Source: Stagonosporopsis chrysanthemi
Lineage: Eukaryota > Ascomycota > Dothideomycetes > Pleosporales > Didymellaceae
NCBI GenBank assembly: GCA_022560025.1
Contig: JAFISE010000021.1
Span: 1 to 64,000, forward strand
DNA: 64,000 nucleotides
Direction: 5' to 3'
Shown here: piece by piece, positions 37,001 through 47,484 of the stretch
How the letters are laid out: every line of letters begins with the position of its first letter
Position numbering within the stretch: the stretch's first letter is position 1
Notes under the pieces: model-generated
Told to the model about the DNA's origin: nothing
The model's database searches: none
The model's input: the letters and a program-made list of their open reading frames with translations, nothing else
Made by a program: the position numbers and the translations under genes

Positions 37001-38107
37001 GCTCTCTGCACAATTATCGCGATGCCGAGCGCCGCCGACAGGGCAGTGCGAGAGCTGCTTCGAGCGCGTCATACATGTCTCGATGTCGTGGCACCTGGCG
37101 TGGGAGGTCAGAGGACCAGCGGCGTATGCCCCTTTATCTCTGTTGTTCCAGTCGTGGCTGCATTGAGACGCCGATTGTGAACACCAGTCAGAGAGAGATG
37201 ATTTGCTGCGTGTTGCGTGGTGTTCTGCTTTGGGATCTTCCGCTGCTGTGCTGCTGTGATACGTCGCTAATGTGAGATTTCGATGGGTGGAGGGGAGGCG
37301 AGGGGGACGAGGGAAAGTTGGGGGCCGGGGCGCCATGCATGGAGAGAGTGAGATCGCACAGCAGAAGTTTCGAAGCTGTTGGGTTCAAACCATGTCATAG
37401 TCGAGTCTGTCAGAGCTATGACAAGTTGCACCGACAGCAACGCTTCAAACAAGCAGTGCCAGAGAGTGGCGTCGCCAGAGCCTTGCCTTTCTGGACACAA
37501 GCAGAATCTTGGTCATCACCATGACTGGTGCAGGCATATCTGAGGGTTCAGAGTGTCGTGAATCCGATTTGCTCCCACTTGCCCTCAGCTCTCATGCTTT
37601 CGGGGTTGAACTGGGGCCTTCGAGGCAGCTAAGAAGACATTGCTACTCCATTGATAGAGTAACGCGAGCAACAGTTCATAAACAACCAGATGGTGTTTGC
37701 TGAATTAGTCCCCAATCACCAAATACAGATATTCAGCGCATGCCGTCAAATCTAACATGAGACGCAGCACGAATCTTGGCAAAGAGATACCTCACAACCT
37801 ACAAATTGCACGACACGTCGTATCGCAGCATTCCGCTCGAGCGGGCACTGTAGAATGTCAGGCCATCGTATCCAATCTCGCTGAGCGTAATCAACGTATG
37901 TAGTCTGCCAAAAGAGGAATTGCATCACAGGCAACGCGTCGTGGTCGATCCCCGCGCTAAAGCTTGCCTGCAGCTGTGCCTCATTCTGCGACTTGCCCCG
38001 CAACTACCGACAAGGCTCCCCCGGCTTGCTGGGGATTCAGGAATCAGGGACTCCTGCGGGAAGGCCGCCGTCCACAACCCAGACAAAGTTTGAACTCGCG
38101 TTCTTTC
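34014..38107. other. 4-kb gene-poor region
   Basis: No gene could be supported apart from the doubtful frame listed at 36474-37166. The region has no recognised repeat, tRNA or transposon end. The 300 bases before 38108 should hold the promoter of the HET-domain gene. Confidence 0.4.
36474..37166 (+). CDS. doubtful hypothetical protein, 230 aa
   Basis: An uninterrupted ATG frame of 230 residues with Ser/Pro/Thr/Ala-rich composition and no recognised domain, signal peptide or membrane segment. The opposite strand carries a 146-codon frame over the same bases, so the openness may simply reflect the local GC-rich composition. Only its length, unusual within this gene-poor stretch, makes it worth listing. 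It could be an orphan gene or no gene. Confidence 0.2.
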   Translation: MQAFAFTHMTSEYSHMDERALVNTCKYHRNTAFTSSSPPSPMDESEARCSDCTTHIHFAGTPPLAIPRFAFPSNTSRYARISTTPTSISAPMTCSTVLHKAFVSPSPTGPGAQRPSSARHAAVPLPFPLPRAASIFVHADAQHLYDTCTTSMRPARSSQSMRRVSHGAKAIPSGLPLSAQLSRCRAPPTGQCESCFERVIHVSMSWHLAWEVRGPAAYAPLSLLFQSWLH

Positions 38108-40303
38108 ATGGACTCGAAAGAGCCCATCCAAGTAGAAGCCCTGTCGGTTTTCCCACCAGACGACGAGGAAAACCAATCACTTTGTCCGCCGGACCAGTGT
38201 ATCTGCTGCAAGTCGTCAAGAACGCAAGGCACTTTTTTTGCGCTGAAAAGGCGCACGCGCCAATACCGTCCCTGGGAAGCAAATGGGATTGAGTTTCAGG
38301 CTGCGGCCGCGCAAGGCTGCCGTCGCTGTGGCTTTGTTCTGGGCGCTGCACTCGCATACATGGAGGCCATGGGGGAGGGGGTGTCGGGCCTTCGCTGGCT
38401 ACGGGTCTGGAATGGGGTGGTGAGGGATTGCGGCGTGCCGCGCGCCCAGGTGTACATTAGCTTGGTTAGCAGTGCGTTCGCGGGGCCGCGGGTTCTGACG
38501 CTGTTGCACTCCTCGGGTAAGTGCAGCGTGATGGATGAGGAAGGAGACATGCGAGCAATATGCGAATGTCTAACTCTATATCACAGACGGCTTTGAAAGT
38601 CTCCCCAGATTATCACCCTGGAATATTGCCACTTCTCCTGTTTTGGCGGAAGACCCAACGTGTGAGCGGGCACTTGCGCCGGCCAAAGCGTGGGTGGAAG
38701 AGTGCTTGGACACTCACGATGAATGCCAAATGCATACGGTCTCACGATCGCCAAGGAGGATATTGGAACTATCCGACACAGTGGTGTATCTGCGGGATAG
38801 CGTGGAACATAAGCTGCAGTCAAGTTATGCCTGTCTAAGTCACTGCTGGGGCGAAAAAGGACCGTCAATTCGATTGACAAGTACCTCTGCTTCTCAGTTA
38901 AAGGCTGGTGTTCAGATTGAAGAGTTACCAAAAACTTTCTCCGAAGCAGCTAAAGTGTGTTTGCAACTTGGCATATCCTACCTGTGGATTGATGCGCTAT
39001 GTAAGTTTTTTTGCAGGCAAAGTATCTGCTTTTGTTGAAACCCCAATGGCTGACTATATTCCAAGGTATCTACCAAGACAGTCTACAGGACTGGACCAGC
39101 TGTGCATCAGAGATGGCTAGCATTTATGAAAACGCACAGGTCACTATTGCAGCGAGAACCGCCCGCAATAGTGACGATGGGCTTCGTCACCTAGTCAAAG
39201 ACCGATTCCGCACCATCCCGTTCCCATCTACAGGGTTGTTCATCAGGGAACACAGCAGAGAGTTTGGTTTCTCCCGTGAGCGCGCAACACTATGGCCCCT
39301 CACGTCACGCGCCTGGGTCTTCCAAGAGCAACACCTCTCACCCCGAACACTGTCCTTTGGCGTCTGCGGACTGTCATGGCAGTGTCGGCGATCCTGCCAC
39401 ACGGAAGAAGACAGCGCACTGCCTCACCGGAGCTTCCTGCAAACCACCCCCGAAGACCCCACGAGCGCCTGGCACCAAGTCGTCACGGCGTACTCCAGGT
39501 TGCACATGACGTACGAGAGCGACCGGCTGCCGGCGCTGGCTGCGATCGCGGACAAGATGAGCGGCTTCCGCAAAGGCGACGTCTACCTCGCCGGCCTGTG
39601 GCAGAAGACGCTGCTGCGCGATCTGCAATGGGCCGTTGCCGTCTACCCGCTGCAGAACCGCTGCAAGGCAAACGCACCGAGCTGGTCGTGGGCCTCGGTG
39701 CAAGCGCCCGTGCAATTTGAAAACTCCAACGCAACATCTCCGCTCCTCCCGGATCTGCAGTTGCTGCGCGTCTTGTATGCGCCAGCCGGGCCGCCGCACA
39801 TGGGCATGTCGACGCCTGGATCCAGCATAACGATCCAAGGCCGCGTCGGACAAGTCGAGAGACAGGATTCTGCATCCCACATGGCTAGTTTCAAACTCCG
39901 CGTGACAGCGAACACGGGAACGTCTACTGCGGACATGCAGGTCTACGCGTCGCTGGACTTTGCACGCGGCGCGAGTGCTGCAGACGCGAGCGCTAGCGAC
40001 GAGAGACTGATTGTGTTGTTCATGACCACCGATACGGCGGATGGGCAGCATCTCTCCAAACGCGTGTCAGGCCTGTTGCTTCGCGGAGTCGAAGTCGAAG
40101 CCGCGGCTGCCACGGCGTACGAGCGCGTTGGGTGGTTGCAAGTCTCGTACCAGGGCGAGCCGAGCCAGTGGGGGGAGACCGACGGTTCGTTGTCGCACGA
40201 TGGCGACTCTTCTGTTAGTCCAGGAGAGCTTTTCGCCTACAGCGAGACCCCCTTAGACAAGTACATAGCAAGTCTACCACTAGACTCTGTGACCATAGTT
40301 TGA
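38108..40303 (+). CDS. HET-domain (heterokaryon incompatibility) protein
   Basis: Three exons (38108-38516, 38587-39000, 39066-40303) join in phase to give 686 residues. The HET domain occupies about residues 195-350. YACLSHCWGEKGPSIRLT is its first conserved block, LPKTFSEAAKVCLQLGISYLWIDALCIYQDSLQDW the second (the DALCIYQDS junction is made by splicing intron 2), and SRAWVFQEQHLSPRTLSFG the third. Upstream, residues 35-80 contain CICCKSS and QGCRRCGF, a cysteine pattern common before HET domains. HET proteins trigger cell death when genetically different hyphae fuse; the domain is distantly TIR-like. The partner or trigger is unknown. The 3' end is followed by a tandem duplicate of its last codons (40453-40724). 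The neighbouring convergent gene carries a STAND-type N-terminal domain. Confidence 0.92.
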
Positions 40304-40395
40304 GGGTGGCTATGAGCCGTAAAAACGAGGCGCACGCCCGCCGAGCGAGCCTTCTTAGATGCCTTCTTAGATGCCTGTTAAGACGTGTCTGTAAC
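40165..40395 (+). repeat. copy A of a tandem duplication (3' end of HET gene)
   Basis: The last 45 or so codons of the HET gene plus about 90 bases of 3' flank. It is repeated with about 10% mismatches and a few indels at 40453-40724. Matching landmarks are GACGGTTCGTTGTCGCACGA, GACAAGTACATAGCAAGTCT, TTTGAGGGTGGCTATGAG and GCACGCCCGCCGAGC. Confidence 0.9.
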
Positions 40396-40452
40396 TACAT
40401 GTAACGTACAAGCGCATTAGGTAGCTGTAAATCTCACACTAGGGAGAACTAA

Positions 40453-40724
40453 GCCAGTGGGAGACTGACGGTTCGTTGTCGCACGATGGCGACTCTTCTT
40501 TTGGTCCAGGAGAGCTTTCCGCCCACAGCAAGACGCCCTTAGACAAGTACATAGCAAGTCTGCCACTGGACTCTGTAACTATAGTTTGAGGGTGGCTATG
40601 AGTGGTTACCGGTGGCTAGTATGCTTTGTGTCGTGTGCTGCCAGACGCGCTCAGGGCGATAAAATGCGTCGCACGCCCGCCGAGCAACCCTTCTCAGCTG
40701 CTGCCGTCAAGACGTGTCCGCAAC
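40453..40724 (+). repeat. copy B of the duplication; relic of a second HET gene end
   Basis: This copy still reads in frame as the HET C-terminus: QWETDGSLSHDGDSSFGPG, then LDKYIASLPLDSVTIV and the same stop. Differences from copy A are scattered, some silent and some changing residues (for example the codon pairs giving SSVSPG versus SSFGPG). It carries an extra segment of about 60 bases after the stop, near 40598-40660. No upstream HET domain accompanies it, so it is a relic or an alternative terminal exon rather than a gene. Confidence 0.85.
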
Positions 40725-40872
40725 CGCCCATGGCTGTGAAGACGCGGAACCAGCACCAGCACCGCCATGCCCAACCTTTCCATGCATTGCATGCACTTCC
40801 ACAGCCTCGCTCCCCACAGGGCAAGTCTGCGCACTGCGACTGTTCGTGCTGCTCACCTGCAGAACCAACGCA

Positions 40873-41275
40873 CACGGGGGATACTGGATACTGGATACTG
40901 GATACTGCGTCTACGTCTGCGTCCGCGTCGTCTCTAGTCCGCACTGCGTATGAGCGTGCGTATGAGCGTGCGTATGAGCGTGTGAGGCCGTTGCGAGATG
41001 GACGTGTGTGGGCAGGGCGCTGGCGCTGGTTTGTGGGGAGGAGAACGGGGTTACACACGGGACAGGACAGGACGGGGGCAGGATAAGACGGGGGCAGGAT
41101 AAGACAAGAGCAGGATAAGACGGGGGCAGGATGAGACGGGGGCCGGGTAACGTAGCGTGGTAGTGGTAGTGGTAGTGGTATGGGCCAGACGACGGGCCTC
41201 CAATTTGCACAGAACGGGGCAAAAACTGCTGCGCAGATCGCTGTGTTGTGGTGGAGGAAAGGAAGGAAGGAAGGT
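40873..41275. repeat. mosaic of short tandem repeats
   Basis: Several unrelated simple repeats stand side by side: GGATACT (about 40879-40908, 3-4 units), GCGTATGAGCGT (about 40945-40983, 3 units), a 17-19-bp degenerate GGGGGCAGGATAAGAC unit (about 41060-41148, five units), GGTAGT (about 41157-41180, four units) and GGAA (about 41255-41273). They sit in the 3' flank shared by two converging genes. Confidence 0.8.
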
Positions 41276-41340
41276 GATAGATAGCACGGCTACTGCTCGC
41301 ACTTGCACTCCAAGGCCCCCCCCCCTCTTTCAATCCATGA

Positions 41341-43743
41341 TCAACCCTCCCCCTCCCCATCCCCATTCCCACCCAGCAACCCAAACCCAGAGCCAGACTC
41401 AGAGCCATCGCACAACCTGCCGGGCATCTGATACTCTGTGACCAGCTCGAGGAACAGCGTCTTCTCCTCTGCGGAGGCGAACTCGATGCGCGCGCCGGAG
41501 ATGAAGTTCTTGCGGTCGGGCTTCCTCGTCTTGGTCTTGGTCTTGGTCTTGGTCTTGGGGCTGGAGCTAGGGTTGTGGACGCTGGCGGTGCTGGGGCGGC
41601 GGGTCGTAGCATGGGGAGTGTGGCTGTGTGTGGGGAGGAGGAGGAGGAGGGGGAGGGATGCATCAACAGCGTCGCCGTCGCCGGCGGCACTGCTCTTGCC
41701 GACTGCGCGCTCCACAGGGATCCGCAGCCCCCTGACCTTGACCTCGCGCGGGCCCGCATCCACCACCTTGACGGGGTCCTCTTTGCTGTTTATGCAAAAC
41801 GCCAGCCACCCCTCGCGAAAGCTCGCGCTGAAATGCAGCATTGCCACTACGGCGCCGGCGTCGTCCTCCCATACCCGCAGCGTCTCCAGCGCGCACATCT
41901 GCTCCGCGTACGCGAACCCGGCCAGCGCGCCCGCGTGGATGCGCGTGGTGCCGGTGGTGCGGAACGAGGCCAGCAGCACGGCGCCCACGAGCTCGTTCTG
42001 GAGCAGCGTGGCGGCGTGCGGGGAGTCGAGGGCAAACGTCACCCAGCTGCTGGTGGTGGAGCGCACGAGGCGGGTGCCGTAGACGGGGGCGTGGAAGCGC
42101 AGGGTGGACGGGGTGGTGAGGGAGAGTTTCGTGGGGGAGAAATAGCTCGCATATGGGATGTGCGGGGACGACGAGGAGAGGGGCACTTCGAGGCGGATCG
42201 AGTTGTCGCTGCTGAGGGCCCAGATGGAGGTTACAACGCGCACGTGTGGGGTCGAGGGCGTGGTGATGCGTTTGCGGACTACGGCGATGCGGCAGGTGGT
42301 GCAGGCGGGGACCATTTCGATGGCAGCGAGGTCGCCGGGTTTGTCGGGGTCAGGGTGGGTTTGCTGTGAGTATTCGACGAGGGTGCCGCGGCTGCGTGGT
42401 GTTAGTGGCATTGGTAAAGGAAGTGACTGTGCTTACACATCACACAGGATGGCGGAGTTGCGGAATGCTTCTTTCACAAATGCTGCCTTCTGACTCGCTG
42501 TTGTGGAGCTGCGGTGTCGGTCTGCAACACTGTCTTGCCGTGAAGGGAAAGGGCCGAGTGATGAACTCGATTTGACCCTGCAAATATCTGGCGCTGACTG
42601 GGCTGAGGATGGCCGCATCGATGGAGGGGGGAGTAGAGTTAAAGTGCTGGTGTTCGGTCGCGTAGGTTCAGTGAGCTCTGGTGTCCATGATAGTGGTAAC
42701 GATTCGGCGACCGAGACCAGAGCATGCCTACCATTCGATGATGCGCGCGAGCGTGCTGACGAAGTCGAAGATGCGTAGCTGCTGGCGGAGTCGCGAGCTG
42801 AGTCACCTCCGAAGCTGAATTCAGACACGTGTTTCCTGGGTGTTGTTGGCGCCCTGGTGGCAAGTTCGCTGAGGGTAGGAGATGCGTCTTTGCTGGTTGG
42901 TGGCGATGTCGCAGAGAGTGCTGGCACGGAGGGGCGTTCAGTGTGCGGCGATTTTGCTTCCACGGCCGTTCGCCGAGGTGATAATGTTTGTGGAGGGAAT
43001 GGTGTGGAGGCCGTGCTGATGGGATTTGAGATCTCTGTTGTGGGCGACCTTGCCGGGTTCCGCTGTGGTATTGGTGGTGTTTTGGAAGTGTCGTTCACAA
43101 GAGCTCGCTCTTGTGCAAAGCGAGATAGTTCCTCCAGCTGGTCCTCAAGACTTCCAGGCAAGTGGTACATGGAGTCGAAGCGCTTGGCCATGGGAGTCAC
43201 CATATCCTCCAGCTGCGTCAACGATCCACTACACGGCGTCAGTGCTGCACGTACGCTGTGGGACTTGACTTACCTTTGCACAGCCTCAGCAAGAAGCCGT
43301 ATGGACTTTGTGTGCATCTGCAGTAGACTGCCGAGGTCGTGTAGGCTTCCGCCCTCGGTAGTCCATATAAGAGTTTCATATTGGGCTAGGACGAGGTCAC
43401 TCCAGCTCCGCTCGATCGCAAACCCGCCAGGCGTGCGATGCTTCCTGATGACTTGGTATCGATCGACTAATGAGTCGAGATGGTGGATGGTTCGTTGACA
43501 GGATGATAGAATTCTTGCGATCCCATCTTGTGTCTCTGGACCCGACTTGGATACAAGAGCAGTTTCGGTATCAGCATGCAGGATCTCTGCGAGCTGCTTT
43601 AGGGCATGTGCTACGCTACTGACATCGGTCTCGACGGCCTGGAAGTGTGGCGGTGCGTCTTTGCGACCTGCGGTGAAAGCTCGTCCGGTCCGCCACGCAA
43701 CTTGTGATAGCATCAACATGTCCCCGATGCTGGGGACAGTCAT
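41341..43743 (-). CDS. protein with fungal STAND-type N-terminal helical domain
   Basis: Three minus-strand exons (43743-43274, 43228-42437, 42391-41341) join in phase to give 770 residues. Residues 1-200 are helical and begin SIGDMLMLSQVAWRTGRAFTAGRKDAPPHFQAVETDV. This pattern matches the fungal N-terminal domain found on STAND (NOD-like) proteins and on free-standing relatives. Here no NACHT or NB-ARC ATPase follows. Residues 210-420 are Ser/Pro/Thr-rich and probably disordered. Residues 425-650 form a second folded-looking region (TLVEYSQQTHP, MVPACTTCRIAVVRKRIT, LRVWEDDAGAVVAMLHFSASFREGW) of unknown family. A KT-repeat (KTKTKTKTKT) precedes a final conserved-looking ISGARIEFASAEEKTLFLELVTEYQ. 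An adaptor in signalling or allorecognition is plausible given the adjacent HET gene, but this is inference. Confidence 0.8.
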
Positions 43744-44525
43744 AGTGAGGGTAGAATGGTGCTCATGCGATAGGACTGTTCAGATGGCTAGGAAAAGAAG
43801 ACGGAACGCTGACACCAGGCTGGGGCTACGAGTTGGAGATGTGAGCAGAATGCAGGTCTGGGGAAAGCTGATGCTTCACAAGGCACGACAGGCGATGAGG
43901 TGAGTGCAGGTGGTCCGCCTCGAATGAACGGGGTCGTGAACCCGAAGCCATGCAGCCGGTAACGAGGCTTTATTTTGCGGATAGGTGGGTCGAGCTCATA
44001 TCGCAGGGACCGGAGTTGAGCATTGTGTTCGACTGGAGCCAGGCGGGCCGCACGTGGCTCGTGGACGGGCTACCATTGGCGTTCGCGGATGGTGCCGCGG
44101 CGGCCTGCGGTATGTCAATACTGTCACGCCGCGTGGCTCGGGATGGGAGATAGGGACGGCGCTGGAATTGATGAAATCCAACAGTCGCAGCACGCACGTG
44201 CAAAGGTCCATGGGTGGATGGTCAAAGGATCTTATCGGGCAACGCCACCACGCAGTCCGCTTGAAGAGGGCATTGCTCTGCTGAACCGTTGTTGTACAAT
44301 AGAATTGCCATGCCGTGCGTAGACGGTCGAGTGCCGAGTGCTATAGAGGAGATACGTCTCGGCGTGGGGCCGCTTTGCCTGCCGTGCATCCTTCGCGTTC
44401 CACCAACATGCCCCAAATCCCGATGCGCCGAATTATTGGTGTTGTACAGTGAAGTAAACAGTCGTTGAATTGCTCGAGTGCAGTGGCCTGCCTTATGCGA
44501 GGGGCGAGAAGAGGCTGTGGGTGTG
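43744..44525. other. intergenic, no gene seen
   Basis: Contains the promoter of the STAND-N gene (starts 43743, minus) and the 3' flank of TOM7 (minus). Frames over 43985-44320 on both strands are short and unrecognisable. Confidence 0.4.
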
Positions 44526-44762
44526 TCAGCGGGTGTTGGGCCAGGCTGTCTGGCGGTCGTACCGGATGAGGGAGGGCTTGGGCTGGCTCTGGGAGTAGCC
44601 AAGGTAGAGGATCAGAGGCAGGTAGCCGTAGTGGATGGCGACGCGGGAGACGTCGATGATGCGCGCAATGCGCTCCTGGGGGGGGGGGTGTTAGTATGGG
44701 TTGGTGGTGGTTGGCCGGCGCAGTGCATGACGTGCCTTGGACTCTTCTGACAGCGAGAACAT
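44526..44762 (-). CDS. TOM7: mitochondrial import receptor subunit Tom7
   Basis: A 58-residue protein from two minus-strand exons, 44762-44736 and 44675-44526. Tom7 is a tail-anchored subunit of the TOM complex in the mitochondrial outer membrane that modulates assembly and dynamics of the channel. Exon 1 gives MFSLSEESK and exon 2 gives [27 protein letters not shown] followed by [20 protein letters not shown]. The helix [15 protein letters not shown] and the PSLIR that follows are diagnostic of the family. Joining the exons after the AAG codon needs a GC donor (GCACGT) with a normal AG acceptor after a C-rich tract, giving a 60-bp GC-AG intron. Using the nearest GT would break the SEESKERI sequence. 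The gene starts 360 bp from the divergent HSH49 start. Confidence 0.9.
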
Positions 44763-45122
44763 GGTGTGACGGTGTGAGGGTGTGAGGGCGTGAGGGCGTG
44801 AGGGTGTGAGGGTGTTGTACGGGGCGGCGGAGGTTTGGTGGGCGCAGGAGTCGTCGCAGCGGTGATGGGCGGTCGGCGATGATGATGATGGCAGAGCTCA
44901 GCCAAAATCTTGAAGCCGGGGCGGGCGCGCTAGTGACAGAACTACGTGGTAGCGCGCATCAGAGCTCCAAAACTTCGACCCGCACCGTCCGTGGTCCATG
45001 GTCCCGTGCAAGCGACACCCGACACCCGACACCCGTGACAGTCTGGAGCTTCTGCGCAGCAACCGGTCCCCAGGACGAGACCACCGCCCGCGCCCGACGC
45101 ATCCAACCCGCCATCGCCCACC
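44763..45122. promoter_or_regulatory. 360-bp divergent promoter, TOM7 / HSH49
   Basis: The start codons of TOM7 (minus) and HSH49 (plus) are 360 bp apart and face away from each other, so this spacer must hold both promoters. It contains repeated GTGAGGG units at about 44773-44813. Specific factor sites were not identified. Confidence 0.55.
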
Positions 45123-46143
45123 ATGTCCGGACCCAGCGCGCGCCACTGGTACGTCTTCCTCTGCACCGTCCCCCTCTCTCCCACCGCCGCCGCCGCCGCC
45201 GCCGCCGATGCTGATGCTGATGCGCCGCAGGGAGCAGAACAAGGAGGCCACCGTCTACGTCGGCAACCTCCATGAGCGCGTCACGCCGCGCATCCTGCAC
45301 GAGCTGATGCTCAACGCCGGGCGCGTGCGCAACGTCAACATGCCCGTCGACCGCGTCAACAGCCAGCACCAGGGCTTTGGCTTCGTCGAGTTCCACACCG
45401 AGGCCGAGGCCGACTACGCCCCCAAGATCATGAACAACGTCAGCCTGTACGGCAGCCGCATCCGCGTCAACAAGGCGTCGGCCGACAAGCAGAAGAACGT
45501 CGAGATTGGCGCCGAGCTGTTCGTCGGCAACCTCGACTCGATGATCGACGAGAAGACGCTGTACGACACGTTCGGCCAGTTCGGGCCCCTCACCGTCGCG
45601 CCCAAGGTTGCACGTGACGAGCACGGCCTCTCCAAGGGCTACGGCTTCATCTCGTTCGGCGACTTTGACGCGTCCGACGCCGCCATCGAGAGCATGCACG
45701 GCCAGTACATGATGAGCAAGCAGATCTCGGTCCAGTACGCCTACAAGAAGGACGGCAAGGGCGAGCGCCACGGCGACGAGGCAGAGCGCATGCTCGCCAA
45801 GCAGGCAAAGGCCCACGGCGTTGCGCCTGCCGTCCAGCCCCTGCCAGCACACTTGTTCCAGGCACCAGCCCCCATGGTACCGCCGGGTGGCCCTCCTATG
45901 GGCTCGATGCCTGACCCTCGCATGGCCATGGGTGGCACGCCGAACGGGCCGGGTGGCTACGGGCGGCCTCCACCCATGGCTGCTGGCGGTCCTCCTGTGC
46001 TTGCTCCCCCGCCCGCTGGACTGCCTGCGCGCCCACCAAGCGGCGCGCCTGCCAACTTCTACCCGCCGCCCGCTGGCTTCCCCGTCGGCCCTCCCTCTGG
46101 CCCGCCTCCAGGCTTTGCCCCGCCAGGTTTCGGACCTAGATGA
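45123..46143 (+). CDS. HSH49: SF3b splicing factor subunit 4 (Hsh49/SF3B4/SAP49)
   Basis: Two exons (45123-45148 and 45231-46143) join in phase to give 312 residues starting [22 protein letters not shown]. The protein is part of the SF3b complex of the U2 snRNP and binds near the branch site with SF3B2/Cus1. RRM1 spans about residues 16-93 with RNP2 VYVGNL and RNP1 [11 protein letters not shown]2 spans about 103-183 with LFVGNL and KGYGFISF. The linker [27 protein letters not shown] is diagnostic of SF3B4. The tail is rich in Pro, Gly and Met ([22 protein letters not shown]), as in orthologues. The 82-bp intron contains a CCG trinucleotide run and lies after codon 8, so the first exon is only 26 bases long. 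Confidence 0.96.
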
Positions 46144-46424
46144 TTGCATGGGAAGTGCGACCTAGACTCCAGCGCCGCGCTTCGGCGCGCAACACCCGAT
46201 TCAGTACAGTGAGAGCGAGAGGATCTACCTCTGCACCCAGGGACTGGAGCTTGAAGAGCTACGAGGTAAGGAACCACGGTTGGCGTATACCCAGCAAGGC
46301 ATTGTATTGGTCAAGTCTCAATCAGACGTTGAAAGAACAGAATTAGTGGCGGAAATGTTAGGGACGACCTTGGCAGGTCAAGTCCAAAGGATATCAGAAG
46401 ACATAGGAGACAATCAAAGAAGAA

Positions 46425-46459
<35 letters not shown>

Positions 46460-46570
46460 CGAAGAACAGCAACCCGCAGTCCACCCTAGTACCCGTGAAG
46501 CCTTCTACTCCATCCCAAATAACAAAAGAAACACAATTTCCCTTCAACAAAACTAACCCCTCCCCAACCC
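46144..46570. other. convergent spacer with GAA repeat
   Basis: 3' flanks of HSH49 (plus) and the DUF2015 gene (minus). It contains an imperfect GAA trinucleotide run at about 46418-46466. No gene is seen. Confidence 0.5.
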
Positions 46571-47013
46571 TCACGAGAATGAGACAAACTTGGGATCCCT
46601 CGGCACCCCATCACTCCCCACCCCCGCCTTACTAAACCGCTCCTGCATCAGCAGCCGCCTCGCCTCGTCAAAACCAACCCCCCTCCTCTTCATAATGCGC
46701 AGCACCTCCTTCTTGCCCGCGTCGTCGAGCCCCTGCCGCGCATCCCCCTCCACATTGCCCGTCAGGTCGAAGTCGGTCGAGTGCAGCCCGGCTTCAATGT
46801 CCTCGCGGAAGGAAGTCGGGAGGCGCTGGTAGAGGGGTCCTGGGGTGAGGGCAGGGACGAGCGAGAGCCAGCGGGTGCGGGTGAGGTAGAGCGCTGGGAG
46901 GGGGGGGGGGCGTGTTAGCGAGGGGACGAGATGGGGGTGGGTGTGCGAGGTGGGGACGTACTGGTGCCGAGGGCGAGGACGAAGACGGCGAGCGCGGGGA
47001 GCATGTAGCCCAT
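46571..47013 (-). CDS. UPF0357 / DUF2015 family protein
   Basis: Two minus-strand exons (47013-46962 and 46893-46571) join in phase to give 124 residues. The N-terminus MGYMLPALAVFVLALGT is a hydrophobic anchor or signal sequence. The rest matches the conserved fungal DUF2015 pattern: LYQRLPTSFREDIEAGLHSTDFDL, GLDDAGKKEVLRIMKRRGVGFDEARRLLMQERFSKAGVG, and the near-invariant ending GVPRDPKFVSFS. Members occur across ascomycetes, including a small yeast protein, and have no established function. A membrane-anchored endomembrane protein is the simplest reading of the N-terminus. The intron is 68 bp with a run of about ten C before the acceptor. The gene diverges from the eL28 gene, with 471 bp between the start codons. 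Confidence 0.9.
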
Positions 47014-47484
47014 GGTTGCGGTGGGTTGCGCGATGCCGGGACAGGTGGGAGAGGAGCGTTGGGAGAGCGTGGTGTCGCGGCGGAGGTGTGCGGGAGTGTG
47101 AGTGTGGCGCGCCGTGGACGAGGGAAGGCGGATGAGGCGGCAGGAGGCTTGGTATGGGAGCGCGGTCGCACACACGGGGAAGCAGTAGAGCAGATTCGAG
47201 AAAGGGAGCCGTCGTCAGTACGCATCAGCTCTCGCGACAACCTCGCACTCGACGCAGGCAGCAGTCCGCTCTCCAGCTGATCGCCGCACACGTCGCGCGC
47301 TGACAATGTCCGCTCCGCCACGCCTCATCCCCGGGCTCTGCTGTGCGCCACGGTGGCTGGAGCGCCTAGCCCCGGCACTCACGTTGTTCCATCCCCGCGC
47401 ACAAGCGTCGAAATGCACACAATACCCACTGCCCGGCCCAGCACGACCGTACCGCACCGTATCAAGACACCCCAGCACTTCACA
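47014..47484. promoter_or_regulatory. 471-bp divergent promoter, DUF2015 gene / eL28 gene
   Basis: The spacer between two diverging start codons. Being compact, it must supply the strong promoter of a ribosomal protein gene and the promoter of the DUF2015 gene. The 100 bases before 47485 are rich in C and A with few G, as is common upstream of highly expressed fungal genes. No named site was identified. Confidence 0.5.

Larger units (their letters stand above)
40304..41340. other. repeat-rich convergent spacer
   Basis: Between the converging HET and STAND-N genes. It holds the duplicated HET 3' end (40453-40724) and a mosaic of short tandem repeats (40873-41275), both annotated separately. 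No independent gene is seen. Confidence 0.5.

Noticed and set aside
36571..37011. 146-codon minus-strand frame opposite the doubtful 230-aa frame
   Set aside because: No domain, no supporting context; the coexistence of two open strands argues for compositional bias.
41575..42369. 264-codon plus-strand frame opposite the STAND-N gene
   Set aside because: Shadow of a three-exon gene whose phases close exactly.
44959..46149. 396-codon minus-strand frame opposite HSH49
   Set aside because: Antisense openness caused by the strong GC3 bias of the HSH49 coding strand.
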